NCBI GenBank assembly: GCA_029216955.1
Contig: JANAVB010003999.1
Location: 4,740,572 to 4,804,571, forward strand
Direction: 5' to 3'
From: Iris pallida
Taxonomy: Eukaryota; Streptophyta; Magnoliopsida; Asparagales; Iridaceae
Length of the DNA stretch: 64,000 bases
A program made the translations under genes and the position numbers. This document shows positions 22,301 through 33,841 of the stretch, piece after piece. The notes under the pieces are model-generated. The model saw nothing but the letters and a program-made list of their open reading frames with translations, ran no database searches and was not told the DNA's origin. The stretch's first letter is position 1. The number at the start of each line of letters is the position of its first letter.

Positions 22301-22780
22301 AGGATAGGGTAGGAATTACCTAAGGTCTCAAACAAGTACGGGTACTTTTCCCGCATCTCCTCTTCTCGCTCCCAGGTAGACTCGCCTGGGGAATTGTGCC
22401 TCCACATAACTCTGACTACGGGAGTCACCGAATTCCTGGTCCTCTTCTCGTCTTTGTCTAAAATTGCCACAGGCTTCTCTGATACTGTGAGACTGGGTCC
22501 AATCTCCAGCTCCGAATGGTCCAGAATGTGACTCGGATCCGGGATGTAGCGTCTGAGCAGTGAAATGTGGAAGACGTTGTGCACGCCTTCAAGATTAGCT
22601 GGTAGAGCTAATCGGTACGCTACTTCACCAATTCGGCTCAAAACTTCAAATGGCCCGATATATCTGGGACTCAACTTCCCAGCTCTGCCAAATCTGATCG
22701 TTCCTCTGGTAGGAGAAATCTTCACAAAAACACTATCTCCTTCTTCAAACTCCAGTGGTCGACGACTGCTATCATCCCAA
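22297..22780 (-). pseudogene. RE2 integrase C-terminus and chromodomain (frame-broken)
   Basis: The minus-strand frame carries RFGRAGKLSPRYIGPFEVL, YIPDPSHILDHSELE, then a chromodomain-like VMWRHNSPGESTWEREEEMR. These match the end of chromovirus integrases, where the chromodomain targets integration to chromatin. It is out of frame with the integrase core upstream (break near 22730-22780). Confidence 0.8.
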
Positions 22781-23635
22781 TGCTTCTGCCTGTCTTGGGC
22801 GATCCTGAGTTTCTCTAATCACCTTCACCTTCTCTGCTGCGTCAGTCACCATCTCTGGCCCCAGCAGTACTCTTTCTTCTACGTCGTCCCATGTAAGTGG
22901 AGTACGGCAACGACGTCCATAAAGAGCTTCAAATGGTGTCATACCAATGCTAGCTTGGTAACTGTTGTTGTAGGAGAATTCCACTAAATGTAAGTGGTCT
23001 TCCCAAGACCCTCCGAATTTCAAGACGCAAGATCTCAGCATGTCCTCTAGCGTCTGGATGGTTCTCTCCGATTGTCCGTCAGTTTGGGGGTGATAGGCAG
23101 TGCTGAACTTCAGTTTTGTTCCCAAGCTGTCATGCAAACTCTTCCAAAAGTGAGAGGTAAATCTAGTATCTCGGTCAGATACAATACTTACCGGAACTCC
23201 ATAAATCCGGTAGATGTGCCGTATGTACAGTGCTGCCAACTTCTCGGTGGATAAACCAACCTTGAAGGGGATAAAGTGAGCTGACTTAGTCAGTCGGTCC
23301 ACAATAACCCAAATGGCGTCCTTCCCTCCTTGGGATCGAGGCAATCCTGACACAAAGTCCATTGTTATATGCTCCCACTTCCACTCCGGAATGTCCAGCG
23401 GCTGTAGAAGTCCTGCGGGTCTCTGTCTGCTAGCCTTCACTTGTTGACAAATCAAGCATCTAGCCACAAATCTGGATACGTTCTTCTTCATTCCATACCA
23501 CCAAACAATGGTACGCATATCCCGATACATCTTATTAGCTCCAGGATGTATAGAATACTGCGACTGGTGTGCTTCTTGTATAAGCTCATTCCTCAGTTCG
23601 CCAGATGGTACACACAGCCTCGTACCATTCTTCAA
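22772..23635 (-). pseudogene. RE2 integrase zinc-finger and catalytic core
   Basis: About 287 residues on the minus strand. The HHCC region is seen as [17 protein letters not shown] and CLICQQVKA. The DDE core is seen as HITMDFVSGLP, SIVSDRDTRFTSHFW and AYHPQTDGQSERTIQTLEDM. All three catalytic acidic residues are present, but frameshifts separate this piece from RNase H (near 23635) and from the chromodomain (near 22770), so no continuous polyprotein remains. Closest visible relatives in the window are the RE3 integrase and the decayed integrase of RE6. Confidence 0.85.
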
Positions 23636-24640
23636 TGCTCCGTCAATCCTTCAAGTGTTCCTGCCAACACTTGATCTTTGAGTTTGCAAAGTGCCTCGTC
23701 TTGAAACTGCGTCTCCTTGACTTTATCCATCAGACTTGAACGCAACTGCAACTGCAGCATGGTTGAGTCAGCTCCAGGTAAAATAGCTTCTCGTCCTAGT
23801 TCCTTCATCTTTTCCTTAGGTAGTACAATCTCTAGACCAAGCTTCTCTATGTCCTCCAACAAGTGCCGGTCCTTAGTCAAGAACATCGCTACTGGGTATC
23901 GACTAAGTGCATCTGCAACCACATTAGCCTTATCCGGATGGTACTGCAAGTCGATGTCAAAATCCTTCATCAGCTCCAGCCATCTTCTTTGTCTCATGTT
24001 CAACTCCTTCTGAGTGAAAACATATTTCAGACTTTTGTGGTCTGTATATATTTCCACTCTCTCTCCATAGAGATAATGCTTCCATAGCTTCAAAGCAAAG
24101 ATGACTGCAGCAAGCTCCAGATCATGTGTGGGATAGTTCTTCTCATGAGTCCGTAATTGCCTAGATGCGTAAGCAATCACTTTTCCATGTTGTTGAAGAA
24201 CGCAACCCAGTCCTTTTCCAGAGGCATCACTGTATATTGAAAAATTGCCGGTACCTGCGGGTAGCGCAAGTATCGGTGCTGTGGCAAGTCTCTTCTTCAA
24301 TTCCTCAAACGATGCCTGGCAAGCTTCTGTCCAGATTAACTCTTCATTCTTCCGAGTGAGCTTCGTCATCGGTTCAGCAATCTTGGCGAAATCCTTCACA
24401 AACTTCCGGTAGTAGCCAGCCAAGCCCAAGAAACTTCTGATTTCAGCAACTGAGCTTGGGGTAGACCACTTCTCAACAGCAACTATCTTCTTAGGGTCCA
24501 CCGAAATTCTTTCTCCTGTGACAACATGGCCAAGAAAATTCACCTTATCTAGAAAGAATTCACATTTGAAAAGCTTACCATATAACTTCTCCTTCCTCAA
24601 AGTTCCCAGAACTTTCCTGAGGTGCTCTATCATTGTTCCT
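23632..24640 (-). pseudogene. RE2 RT C-terminal tail and RNase H
   Basis: The frame starts inside RT after the catalytic YVDD-like site ([19 protein letters not shown], then [15 protein letters not shown]) and continues through the connection domain to RNase [32 protein letters not shown] and [13 protein letters not shown]. Protease and the catalytic half of RT are missing. The preceding gag frame joins directly near 24635, marking an internal deletion of roughly 1.3-1.5 kb judged against RE3. Very similar in sequence to the RNase H of RE6 (59640-60290). Confidence 0.85.
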
Positions 24641-25658
24641 CGCCTGTTGGTGCAGCTGCTGGTGGTGAGGAGGCCGGTTGTTGTTGTTGTTGTTGGGCTT
24701 CTTTTGATTACCCTGGAAGTTGTTAGTTCCGGGATAATCCCTCTTTGAGCGAGCGGGTTGACTCTTCTCTATATCTTGAGCTCGCTCCAGGATCCTTTCA
24801 TAAGTCTTAGCACCGCCTGAGATCACATGGGTGCAGATCTCCTCTCTCAGCCCATATCTGAACCTTTCAGCACGGTCATCAGGGTCAGCTACCAAGTTCT
24901 TGGCAAAACGGCTGAGTTGGCCGAATTCTGCCGCATATTCTCCAACAGTCATATTTTCTTGCTTCAGGTTCTGAAATTGCCTCTCCATCTCCGCAACTCT
25001 GATGTTGGGAAGAACTTCCTCTGGAACAACCTCTTGAAGGTGTCCCAGTCAAGCTGCTTGTCCTGGAGTCGGGGTTCATTTCGATACCAGGTGCTTGCTA
25101 CACTTTGCAGTTGGAGTCCCACTGCTTCGGCCTTGAGGTCTTCTGGAATTCGAGCGACGCTCAGGAGACGCTCCGTGCTATCGAGCCATTCATCGGCATA
25201 GACGATTCCCTCGGTTCCCTTGAAGGGTCGAGGGTTCTGCTTCTTGAAACTCTCAATATCGTCCACCTTAGCAGGCCTTGGTTCAAGTTGAGCTGCTTCT
25301 CCTCTTCCCAGAGCAGTCATTGCCACGTTATGAGCATTCTCTATGCTTTCCCTCATAATCGCGGTTTGCTCTTGATGAGCTTCCGTTTGAGCTCTCTGGG
25401 CTTCTAGCACTCCTCGTAGCAGACCTATGAGGTCGGTGGGGTCCACAGGCACCGGTGGGGCAGCTGGAGGGGGTACTACCACAGGGGGCTGCAGCTCAGT
25501 TTGGGAAGATGATGGATCCACCGTTGTAGCAGCATACATTCCACGGGATGCATTATGGGGACGGTCGGCCAGCTGCCGAGGTGTAGGATCCGGACTCGAT
25601 TGGGAGGTGGGGTGTGATCAGGTGAAGATACCCCATCGCCAGCAGGATTTGTGGCCAT
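24575..25658 (-). pseudogene. RE2 gag (frame-broken, fused to truncated pol)
   Basis: The N-terminus MATNPAGDGVSSPDHTPPP starts at 25658 and parallels the gag start of RE6. After a shift near 25570 the main frame runs 25539-24964 with the capsid-type retrotransposon gag domain (KGTEGIVYADEWLDSTERLL, then YRNEPRLQDKQLDWDTFKRL). A second shift near 24975 leads into QNLKQENMTVGEYAAEFGQL and [12 protein letters not shown], ending in an Asn-rich run. The zinc knuckles expected next are absent because the deletion begins here. At least two frameshifts, so inactive. Confidence 0.8.
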
Positions 25659-25846
25659 ATTCTGGAAGGTTTAGGATTGCAAAACATAAGCAAGGTAGCC
25701 TACCAGTCTATAACAAACAAAAATATTTATTTATAATATATTTCGGTCCTATGTTGTGACAAATTAATGTTCTAGTGTTCTAAATGTTTCTAGATATGTT
25801 TTCCTAAGTTGTTGATTCTGACCTGCATGGGCCACCACTAAAAACA
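25659..25846 (-). other. RE2 primer-binding-like site and leader before gag
   Basis: Directly inside the 5' LTR (LTR boundary at 25847) the coding strand reads TGTTTTTAGTGGTGGCCCAT then GCAGGTC. The TGGTGGCCCATGCAGG part begins with TGG (complement of a tRNA CCA end) and is shared with RE3, RE5 and RE6. It is not the common initiator-Met site, and I could not name the primer tRNA. Confidence 0.5.
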
Positions 25847-26187
25847 TGTCACGACCCGGTCCCAATTTCTTGGGTCGAATCGGATCATGCCCAGCCTGCA
25901 CCGTTGTTGAGACGGCGGCAGTAAGCTGTATCACTCATGCAGGTAATCAACAACACAATTCTAATTGCCACAACTTAATATTTCGATAAATAAAACTTGT
26001 CCCACACAAAGTTTCAAATACAAACCACAACTGAAAATAAAATATTATTTTTTACATAATCATAAATTGGAAATAATCTAATTAGCAGTCTCCTCCTCAT
26101 CATCCTCTGGTAGAACAGCAGGGTACAGCTCAGGGTCATAGTAGCTACTAATCAGAAGTTCTGCATCATCAATAGAACCTAAAAATG
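25847..26187 (-). mobile_element. RE2 5' LTR, 3' part (split by RE3)
   Basis: Starts TGTCACGACCCGG like the other RE2 LTR and is interrupted at 26187 by RE3. It resumes at 36493 and ends at 39171. The TSD AAATG at 26183-26187 and 36488-36492 marks the RE3 insertion, and the 3' LTR near 19575 shows the uninterrupted sequence. Confidence 0.9.
26078..26178 (-). other. Conserved LTR-borne 3' exon (RE2, 5' LTR copy)
   Basis: Same 101-nt open exon as at 19474-19574, with ELYPAVLPEDDEEE and a terminal TAG. It stays open despite substitutions between the two LTRs (LYPI to LYPA, and changes in the last three codons). RE3 inserted 10 bp upstream of it on the coding strand, within the presumed intron end. 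Confidence 0.45.
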
Positions 26188-28832
26188 TGTCACGCCCCAG
26201 AACCAGAATACTGGAGAGCGGGGGCAGACACAGCCAGCTACGTATATTGAAATAGAATACATCTCAACTATACGGTCACGGCTGTCTAGATATGAGGGTT
26301 TACTACAAGCCAGCAGTCTCTTAAGGTCAAGCCTATTGTCTCAATCTCAAGCAATTAACAGAGTTACAAGATGTTAGAGCATCAAATATATATATATAAG
26401 GCGTCCCAAATATTACATATTGGATGATCATGAAGCTAGTCGTACAAAATGATAGGACTAGCAAGAGTTCAGTCATACATGATCAACCCTAGGATTTGTT
26501 AATCATGTTTACAGCCCGTAGGCAGACAGTAAGTAAATGTGCATCGAGCTAACAGGTGCTCGTCGGCTAAACGCCTCAAAAGAATAAATTTACATATAAG
26601 TGGATGAAACAAAAAAGGAAAATCCACTCTTGGCCCGGGTTCCGTCTAGTTGTCACCATTGGGCTGGAAACTCGGTAGATCCTCGGGAGCTGCTCCGAAA
26701 TCTGGCCACACAAAACCAGCTGGGTCAAACCCCAGAAAGAGCAAGTGCCACAAAGGATGCCATAAATAAGAACAAAAGCCAGCATATCAGAACATAAAGA
26801 ATAAAAGAAAGTACAAGTAGTAAAGTACACAGGGCGATAAACGACTAGGGACGTGGAACCATTCCGGGAGCCAGGTTACAATCCTTAAACCAAACAAGGA
26901 CCGGGATTGTACCCCTTCGCCTGAATAGCTCACTGTCCCTACCCATTTATCGTTAAGAATAGCAAAACAAACATGCTCAGGAGATAGCGGGTACTGGAGC
27001 TAGACAAGACTTAGACAAGGCTGGACACCATCCATTCACAATCGGCCAAGCAAGTACTACGGCTTACTACTTTAACTAACTAGGGTTATCACAAGCCTAA
27101 TTACTAACAAGATGCAAGTGAGAAACTCCCAGTCCCAAGCCCTGCAGACCATCCAGTTATCCTTCCGCGGGTTGAGAGTTATAGTTGGGTACATCGCCCG
27201 GGAGACAAATGTACCCTTAGGTGACTTAGAGGGTGCAACACATGACAGTGTGCTGGAAATGTGCTCTACTCGTCGGCAAGCTACAAGTCTATTAAAGCGC
27301 CCAGATAACGAGATTGCCTGTGACTGGGAATTCTCCATGTTCTAGTTTGATCTAATAATTAGCCTAATCCAATTTAGCGCGAGTCCCTGGCCGTGGTACC
27401 CAGGAAGTCACGTCCTAGACATGATGCAAGACAAGACAAGTAGATTATGCGAACAAGCAAGCAGGAACACCCACGGTGTCAAGGCAAGTCAAGTCAAGTT
27501 ATCAAGTCAAGTCAAGTCAAGAGTGCGCTGCCACGGGCCACTATCAAGTTATCAAGATAAATCATGTCAGGGTACTTGTTAGGAGTGCGCCACGACGGGC
27601 CACTATCATGTTAGGCTAGTTCCTTGTCATACCATGCTATGTACAATAGTCATTCCAGACATATTAAGCAAAATCAAGTTCATACCAAAAGGCGTAAGGA
27701 TATAAAATGGGCATAAAATACCTAATAAAATACTAATATAAAAATAGGACTATAGAAGAGCCAAGATCAAGAAATAACAAATTCATCATAGACAAGTGAG
27801 CTGCGCAGGGTATATACTGCGCAGGGTGCCAAGTGCGCAGGGTGAGCTGCGCAGGGTACCAACTGCGCAGGGTGCCAAGTGCGCAGGGGCAGATGGCGCA
27901 CAGATGGATTGCGCAGAAGGTAGACTGCGCAGGAGTGAACTGCGCAGGAGTTGGTTGCGCAGAGATGGATTGCGCAATGGTCGAATTGCGCAGGGGTTGC
28001 TTTGCGCATGGCTGGCTTGCGCATGGCTAGCTTGCGCCAGCGCAATCCAGCGCAGCGCAAAGCACTGGCCAAGGATCTTGCGCAAATGGCCATGCGCTAA
28101 AGAGCGCAGGCCAGGGTGCGCAAATGGCCTTGCACTAAAGAGCGCAGGCCAGGGAATAGTGCGCAATCGGCCAGGTGCTAAAAAGCAGTGGCCGAGAGCT
28201 CCACCATGGCTGAACTCTCAAGAACACTAAGAACACCAAGTTCAAATCTTCACAACTTAGCCAAATCAAAACCAAATTTAGATTTTCAAAGTTCTAACTT
28301 GAGTAAAATTGAATTCTCTTCCACATGGAAGCATCAAAACAAGCAAAAATCAAAGTGTAATAGATCAAAACCAAGGATTTCCGAAAATGGTTAAAACCTA
28401 GATCTAGAAGAATGAAAGCTCCAAATCACAAAATTCCAAGTTCTAATGTTGATCTACATGTCCTAATCTATCAAATGGACAAATAAAATTGGGTGCTTAT
28501 TTGTTGGCAAGGTGCACTTGCCTATTGGTTGGGGAGTTGTGTGGAAGGAGGAAGAAGAAGAAGTTTGTAAGAAATAAATGAGAGAATAAAGAGGAGAGAG
28601 AAAAGTAGGTGGTGTTATAAAGTGGGGGAGTTGTGGTGTGATGAGGGAGGAGTGTAGGCTTATGGTGTTCCATGCATGTTGAACCAAACTAAACCAACTT
28701 TCACAAAATAAAACCAAGCCATGGTCCAAAATCCATTTACGAGAAACCAAAATCCGCAAGTCGAGAAAATTAAAATACGTGCCAAAATCAAATACGAGCA
28801 TAAATACGAAATACAGGAAATGGGGGGTGACA
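26188..28832 (-). mobile_element. RE3 3' LTR (2645 bp)
   Basis: RE3 is a minus-strand Ty3/gypsy chromovirus-type element, 26188-36487 (10.3 kb), TSD AAATG. This LTR begins TGTCACGCCCCAGAACC and ends GGGGGGTGACA. It differs from the 5' LTR (33842-36487) by about 15 substitutions and two length changes that I could find, so insertion is recent. It contains a GCGCA motif array (about 27796-28170), a TATA-like CTTTATAA (minus, near 28615), and on the minus strand a frame ending at 26646 (FVWPDFGAAPEDLPSFQPNG then GDN and TAG) that is also seen in RE1. Confidence 0.93.
27796..28170 (-). repeat. GCGCA motif array in RE3 3' LTR
   Basis: About 25 occurrences of TGCGCAG/TGCGCA-type words at irregular 10-25 bp spacing (for example CTGCGCAGGGT, GTGCGCAGG, TTGCGCATGGC). 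It is not a strict tandem repeat. On the coding strand it lies several hundred nt downstream of the TATA-like box, so it would be in the transcribed leader. Frames over it (27796-28230) are by-products of the repeat. Confidence 0.75.
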
Positions 28833-28875
28833 ACTCTACCCACCTTCAAAGAATTCCGTCCTCGGAATTTAATCA
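28833..28875 (-). other. RE3 polypurine tract region
   Basis: Coding strand: AATTCCGAGGACGGAATTC, TTTGAAGGTGGGTAGAGTTG, directly followed by the 3' LTR start TGTCACC. This is the typical Tekay/Del-type block before the 3' LTR. Confidence 0.75.
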
Positions 28876-29001
28876 AGGGGCTAAAGATTGCCACGACAAG
28901 CTATACTAAGCACAGACAAACTACACTAAGCAGTTCAATCATACAATCATACAATGCAAGCAAGGAAGGAAAAGCGTAAGGCATAAGAAAGACATTATAC
29001 C

Positions 29002-30192
29002 TCACGAGTCAAACAGGTAGGGATATCGCGATCGGATGTCGTCCTCACGCTCCCACGTTGACTCACCTAGAGAGTGATGACCCCAAGCAACACGAACTAA
29101 GTTAATAGTCTTGTTCTTGAGCGTCTTCTCCCTCCGGTCCAATATAGACACGGGCCTCTCCTCATACGAAAGGTTGGTACCAACAACCAATTCCGAATGA
29201 TCTAGAATATGGCTCGGGTCCGGGATGTACCGTCTTAATTGGGACACATGGAATACATCATGTACCTCACTTAGCGACGGCGGAAGAGCGAGACGATAGG
29301 ACACATCGCCTACTCGCTCTAGAATATCGAACGGCCCTATATACCTAGGACTAAGCTTTCCCCGCATGCCAAAACGAATGACGCCGCGGGTAGACGAGAT
29401 CCTAAGAAATACATGGTCGCCGACGGCAAATTCTAAGGGACGCCGATGAGCATCGGCCCAATGGCGCTGGCGATCCTGAGCAACTCGGAGGTGATCTCTG
29501 ACCTTCCTGACCACTTCAACCGTCTGAGAAATCAGTTCTGGACCGAGCATCTGCCTCTCTCCGACATCGTCCCATGCTAACGGAGATCTGCATTTCCTGC
29601 CATACAGAGCCTCGAAGGGTGCCATCTGGATACTAGCCTGGAAACTATTGTTGTACGAGAATTCCACCAAATGCAGGTGATCCTCCCACGAACCACCGAA
29701 GTCAAGGGTACACGACCGCAACATATCTTCGAGAGTTTGTATAGTGCGCTCTGACTGCCCATCTGTCTGCGGATGATACGCTGAGCTGAACTTGAGACGA
29801 GTCCCCAAACTTTGATGAAGACTGCGCCAGAAGTGCGATGTGAATCTCGTATCCCTGTCTGATACTATGCTGACCGGCACTCCGTGAAGTCGGACGATCT
29901 GCCTGAGATACATCTCTGCTAGCTGCGCCGTCGACTGTCCAACTCTAAATGGAAGAAAGTGTGCCACCTTGGTAAGCCTGTCTACAATGACCCAAATAGC
30001 ATCTCTGCCTGCCGGAGATCTGGGTAACCCAGTCACGAAATCCATGGTAATGTGTTCCCATTTCCATTCTGGAATCGGTAAAGGTTGAAGAAGTCCAGCT
30101 GGCCTCTGATGTTCAGCCTTGACCTGTTGGCAAACCAAACATCGAGAGACATACCGGGCTATCTCCCTCTTCATACCATTCCACCAAAAGTG
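29002..30192 (-). CDS. RE3 polyprotein, integrase core and chromodomain (downstream of an in-frame stop)
   Basis: This continues the gag-pol frame of RE3 after a single in-frame TAA. About 397 codons from the stop: end of the zinc-binding region (RCLVCQQVKAEHQRPAGLL), the DDE core (HITMDFVTGLP, SIVSDRDTRFTSHFW, AYHPQTDGQSERTIQTLEDM), then KLSPRYIGPFDILERVGDVS, YIPDPSHILDHSELV and a chromodomain-like VAWGHHSLGESTWEREDDIR. The first internal ATG is at 30174. Integrase joins the cDNA to host DNA, and the chromodomain steers it to chromatin. No other damage is seen here. The one stop separates it from the rest of Pol. Confidence 0.88.
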   Translation of the reverse strand, partial: HFWWNGMKREIARYVSRCLVCQQVKAEHQRPAGLLQPLPIPEWKWEHITMDFVTGLPRSPAGRDAIWVIVDRLTKVAHFLPFRVGQSTAQLAEMYLRQIVRLHGVPVSIVSDRDTRFTSHFWRSLHQSLGTRLKFSSAYHPQTDGQSERTIQTLEDMLRSCTLDFGGSWEDHLHLVEFSYNNSFQASIQMAPFEALYGRKCRSPLAWDDVGERQMLGPELISQTVEVVRKVRDHLRVAQDRQRHWADAHRRPLEFAVGDHVFLRISSTRGVIRFGMRGKLSPRYIGPFDILERVGDVSYRLALPPSLSEVHDVFHVSQLRRYIPDPSHILDHSELVVGTNLSYEERPVSILDRREKTLKNKTINLVRVAWGHHSLGESTWEREDDIRSRYPYLFDS

Positions 30193-33100
30193 TTAACGAA
30201 TATCTCTGTACATCTTCGTGCTGCCTGGGTGAATGGAGTACTGTGAACTGTGAGCCTCTGCCATGACTTCCTGTCTGATATCTCCACTGGGTACACAAAG
30301 ACGCGTGCCGTGTCGAAGTGTACCATCCTCATGAATACATAACTCTGGCCTTCTCCCTGCCTCGCACTCTGTTCTGAGCCGCTGAATCTTGGAATCTGTT
30401 AACTGTGCTGTCCGGATCCTCTCAACTATGGTGGACTGAATCTGTAGGCTGGCCATCAAGGCCACATTGGAAGGAAGAACCACTTCAATTCCCATCTTCT
30501 GAAGATCTGCCAATAGCTCTGGTTGTGCTGTCAAGAAATAAACTCCAGCTCTCCTGCTCAATGCATCTGCTACAACGTTGGCCTTCCCTGGATGATACTG
30601 CAAATCCACATCATAGTCCACAAGTAGCTCGAGCCATCTTCTCTGCCTCATATTAAGATCCTTCTGGGTGAAAACATACTTCAGGCTCTTATGATCAGTA
30701 AATATCTCCACTCTGTCTCCGTACAAGTAGTGTCTCCACAACTTAAGTGCAAACACTACTGCTGCCAGCTCCAAGTCGTGGGTCGGGTAATTCTTCTCAT
30801 GATCACGGAGTTGACGTGACGCATAAGCAATTACCTTCCCATGCTGCATCAAAACACATCCCAATCCTCTGCCTGAAGCGTCGCAATAAACTGTGAATCC
30901 TCCGGTCCCATCTGGAAGGGTGAGAATGGGAGCCGTTATCAAACCTCGCTTCAACTTCTCAAACGATTCCTGACACTCTGCTGTCCAAATGAACGGCACA
31001 TCCTTGCGGGTCAACTGGGTCATCGGCGCTGAAATTCTTGCAAAATCAGAGACAAACCGCCGATAGTAGCCGGCCAATCCAAGAAAGCTGCGAACTTCTG
31101 CTACTGAGCTGGGTACTGGCCATGCCTCGATAGCCACAATCTTCTGGGGATCCACTTCCACTCCTCCTCTGGTAATGATGTGACCCAAGTAAGAAATGCG
31201 ATCGAGCCAGAATTCGCATTTACTGAACTTGGCGTACAACTGGTGCTCTCTGAGAATCTGGAGGACAACTCTGAGATGCTGCTCATGCTCTGCTCCACTC
31301 TTGCTGTAGACCAGGATGTCATCAAGGAACACTATCACAAACTGATCCAAGTAAGGCATGAAAATACGGTTCATGAGGTCCATGAACACTGCCGGCGTAT
31401 TGGTCGCTCCAAAGGGCATAACTAGAAACTCCCAATGCCCGTACCTAGATCTGAACGCCGTCTTCGGGATGTCCTGCTCTCTGACTCTGATCTGGTGGTA
31501 TCCTGACCGCAAGTCTATCTTCGAGAAAACTGAAGCCCCTTTGAGTTGATCAAACAAATCATCTATCCTCGGGAGAGGGTATCTGTTCTTGATTGTCACT
31601 GAGTTCAAGGTACGATAATCAACACATAGCCTGGACGTACCATCCTTCTTTTTCACAAGAAGCATCGGGGCTCCCCAAGGCGATCCACTAGCACGAATGA
31701 ATCCCTTGGTTCTGAGTTCTTCAATCATCTTGTACAAAATCTCCAACTCTGAAGGCGCCATTCTGTAGACTCGCTCTGATACTGGTGCTGTCCCGGGAAT
31801 CAAGTCGATGGTGAACTCGATCTCCCGCTCTGGCGGCATCCCTGGAAGTTCCTCTGGGAAGACATCTGGAAACTCTTCAACTATCCGGGGCAACTGCACT
31901 GCTGCTACTGCCATCTGCAATACTGGAGGAGATGGCTCTACGGCGCCTCTGGAAAATAAAAACTCTGGCTCTCCGGGAATACTAAAGACAACTCTGCCAA
32001 CATGGCAGTCTATCCTAGCATAATGGTTCCTCAACCAATCCATGCCTAGGACTACATCATAGTCTGCCATAGGGAATTCTATGAGCCTAGCGGGGAACTC
32101 TCTACCGCTAACTACGATCCGACACGAGGAAAACACTCGATCTACTCCCACAAGACCATTACCAGTAAGTATATTGAGCCTCACTGATAATGACTCGGGC
32201 TCCAACCCTATCCGTGTCGCGAATCGTGCAGACATGAATGAATGCGATGCACCAGAATCAAATAATACAGATGCTGGAAAAGTGTTGACGAGAATAGTAC
32301 CTGCCACTACCTCACCTGGTGCAACTTCTTCTTCCATGGTCATCATCATAGCCTGACCTCTAGCTGCGGGTCCCCTCTGCTGGAAACCCCTCTGTCGGTT
32401 CTGTGCTGGAGCCTGGGTGATCTGCTGCTGGTTCTGCTGCTGAAAGGCCTGGGCCTGAGGCAACAATGGCCTCGGGTACTGCTGCTGCTGCTGAACTGGA
32501 GCTGGGGCTGGTCCTCTCACCGAAGAACTAGAAAGGTTGGATGATGATGGACCTCCCCTATTCGGGCAGGTCCCTACCTGGTGGTCTGCTCCTCCACAAG
32601 CCAGGCACAATCCCTGTGCCCTACGACACTCTGCCACTACATGGCCCGGCTTCCCGCAATGAGAACATCCCACCGCGGAAGACTGCTTCTGCTTCTGCTG
32701 CTGCGGGTACGTCGGGGTCGAATGCTGAACCGACGTCACTGAGGCCGCCCGCCTCGGAGTTCCAATGGTTATACCCCTAGCTGCTGGGGCTGGAGCTGAA
32801 GATTGGTGCATCTGGTTGTGGGACCGCTTCCTGCCTCCAGTCCTGTCCACAATTCTTCGGGAGGTATACTCATGCCTCCTCGCTGCCTTCAATACTGCAT
32901 CGAACGTCTGGTGCTCGAACTGCTCGACAGCCAATAATATCTCTAAGTGCAGCCCTTGCTGGAATCGTTGAGCCCTATCGAACTCGGTTGCCACCAAGGT
33001 GGGGGAGAACCTACTCAGCCTGGAAAACTCGGTCGCATAGCCATCGACCGTCCTGCCTCCTTGCTTCAAGTTGGTGAATCTGGTCTGTAGGTCGTACCGT

Positions 33101-33708
33101 GCCACCGCATCGAAGTACTTTGTCTGGAATCTCTCTCTGAACGTCGCCCAAGTGACTGGTGCTGCTAATCCCATGGCCTGAGCTGCCCACCAATCGCGAG
33201 CCAAGTCTAGTAACTGTAGGCGTACCACCGCCACCTTATCATTCTCAGGTGTCCTAGCTGCTTCTAGAACCACCTCGATATCCTGAAGCCAAGCGTCTGC
33301 GGCAATCGCATCTTCACTGCCATCAAAGAAGGGAGGGTTCAAGCGCTTGAAACTGTTGGCCGCCTGGTTCCCTTGGGGACCTCCTCGGTTTAGTGCATCA
33401 TGAACTTCCTGGTGCAGGGCGTCGCCTCGACGATCCTGGGATGCAAGCAGTTCTCTGATAAGCCCTACCAAAGGTCCCTCATCCTGTCTAGCTGGTTGAA
33501 CGGGCGGAACTGCCTGAACTGGAGGTTCCGAGCCTCCGGGAAGCATAACTCGGGAGGCTACTCCGGAGTGCTGAGCTTGATCTTCCTGGCGCTGGGGTGC
33601 TTGCCGAGCTTCCTCTGGCTGGTTGGCAGGTCCGGGAGTAGTGCCGCTGAAGAAGACGACATAGGGAACAATAAGGAAAGGACCAGGACAGATCAATGAT
33701 ACAAGCAT
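30193..33708 (-). CDS. RE3 Gag-Pol polyprotein: gag, protease, RT, RNase H, start of integrase
   Basis: An open frame of 1171 residues on the minus strand. Gag capsid region about residues 120-290 ([20 protein letters not shown], then [14 protein letters not shown]). Two CCHC zinc knuckles near 350-390 ([28 protein letters not shown]). Protease active site [13 protein letters not shown] near 500. RT about 690-830 ([20 protein letters not shown], the catalytic FLDDILVYS near 793). RNase H about 936-1060 ([37 protein letters not shown]). It stops at 30193-30195 just after [15 protein letters not shown], inside the integrase zinc finger. The element is thus complete in domain order but broken by one nonsense codon. 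Start uncertain: the ATG at 33708 is the first in frame, only 133 bp from the 5' LTR. Confidence 0.92.
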   Translation of the reverse strand: MLVSLICPGPFLIVPYVVFFSGTTPGPANQPEEARQAPQRQEDQAQHSGVASRVMLPGGSEPPVQAVPPVQPARQDEGPLVGLIRELLASQDRRGDALHQEVHDALNRGGPQGNQAANSFKRLNPPFFDGSEDAIAADAWLQDIEVVLEAARTPENDKVAVVRLQLLDLARDWWAAQAMGLAAPVTWATFRERFQTKYFDAVARYDLQTRFTNLKQGGRTVDGYATEFSRLSRFSPTLVATEFDRAQRFQQGLHLEILLAVEQFEHQTFDAVLKAARRHEYTSRRIVDRTGGRKRSHNQMHQSSAPAPAARGITIGTPRRAASVTSVQHSTPTYPQQQKQKQSSAVGCSHCGKPGHVVAECRRAQGLCLACGGADHQVGTCPNRGGPSSSNLSSSSVRGPAPAPVQQQQQYPRPLLPQAQAFQQQNQQQITQAPAQNRQRGFQQRGPAARGQAMMMTMEEEVAPGEVVAGTILVNTFPASVLFDSGASHSFMSARFATRIGLEPESLSVRLNILTGNGLVGVDRVFSSCRIVVSGREFPARLIEFPMADYDVVLGMDWLRNHYARIDCHVGRVVFSIPGEPEFLFSRGAVEPSPPVLQMAVAAVQLPRIVEEFPDVFPEELPGMPPEREIEFTIDLIPGTAPVSERVYRMAPSELEILYKMIEELRTKGFIRASGSPWGAPMLLVKKKDGTSRLCVDYRTLNSVTIKNRYPLPRIDDLFDQLKGASVFSKIDLRSGYHQIRVREQDIPKTAFRSRYGHWEFLVMPFGATNTPAVFMDLMNRIFMPYLDQFVIVFLDDILVYSKSGAEHEQHLRVVLQILREHQLYAKFSKCEFWLDRISYLGHIITRGGVEVDPQKIVAIEAWPVPSSVAEVRSFLGLAGYYRRFVSDFARISAPMTQLTRKDVPFIWTAECQESFEKLKRGLITAPILTLPDGTGGFTVYCDASGRGLGCVLMQHGKVIAYASRQLRDHEKNYPTHDLELAAVVFALKLWRHYLYGDRVEIFTDHKSLKYVFTQKDLNMRQRRWLELLVDYDVDLQYHPGKANVVADALSRRAGVYFLTAQPELLADLQKMGIEVVLPSNVALMASLQIQSTIVERIRTAQLTDSKIQRLRTECEAGRRPELCIHEDGTLRHGTRLCVPSGDIRQEVMAEAHSSQYSIHPGSTKMYRDIR

Positions 33709-33841
33709 GTGATCAGGTCAAGAATCTCAGAGATTTGAAGATACGAGCAGAGATCAAGGGCGAATATTGATTGAGACATCTATTTGGTAAACCCTCACAT
33801 TTCTTGATTGACAAGACCTGCATGGGCCACCACTTAAACCG
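33709..33841 (-). other. RE3 primer-binding-like site and leader
   Basis: Directly inside the 5' LTR the coding strand reads CGGTTTAAGTGGTGGCCCAT then GCAGGTC. The TGGTGGCCCATGCAGG core is identical to that of RE2 and RE6. No further feature is seen before the gag start. Confidence 0.5.

Noticed and set aside
25790..25850. Initiator-Met primer-binding site expected after the LTR
   Set aside because: TGGTATCAGAGC was looked for next to all LTRs and is absent; a different shared sequence is present instead.
27786..28230. 126-144 residue frames over the RE3 LTR arrays (also at 35442-35886)
   Set aside because: The frames repeat CAQ/LRR-like words dictated by the GCGCA motif array and occur on both strands at once.
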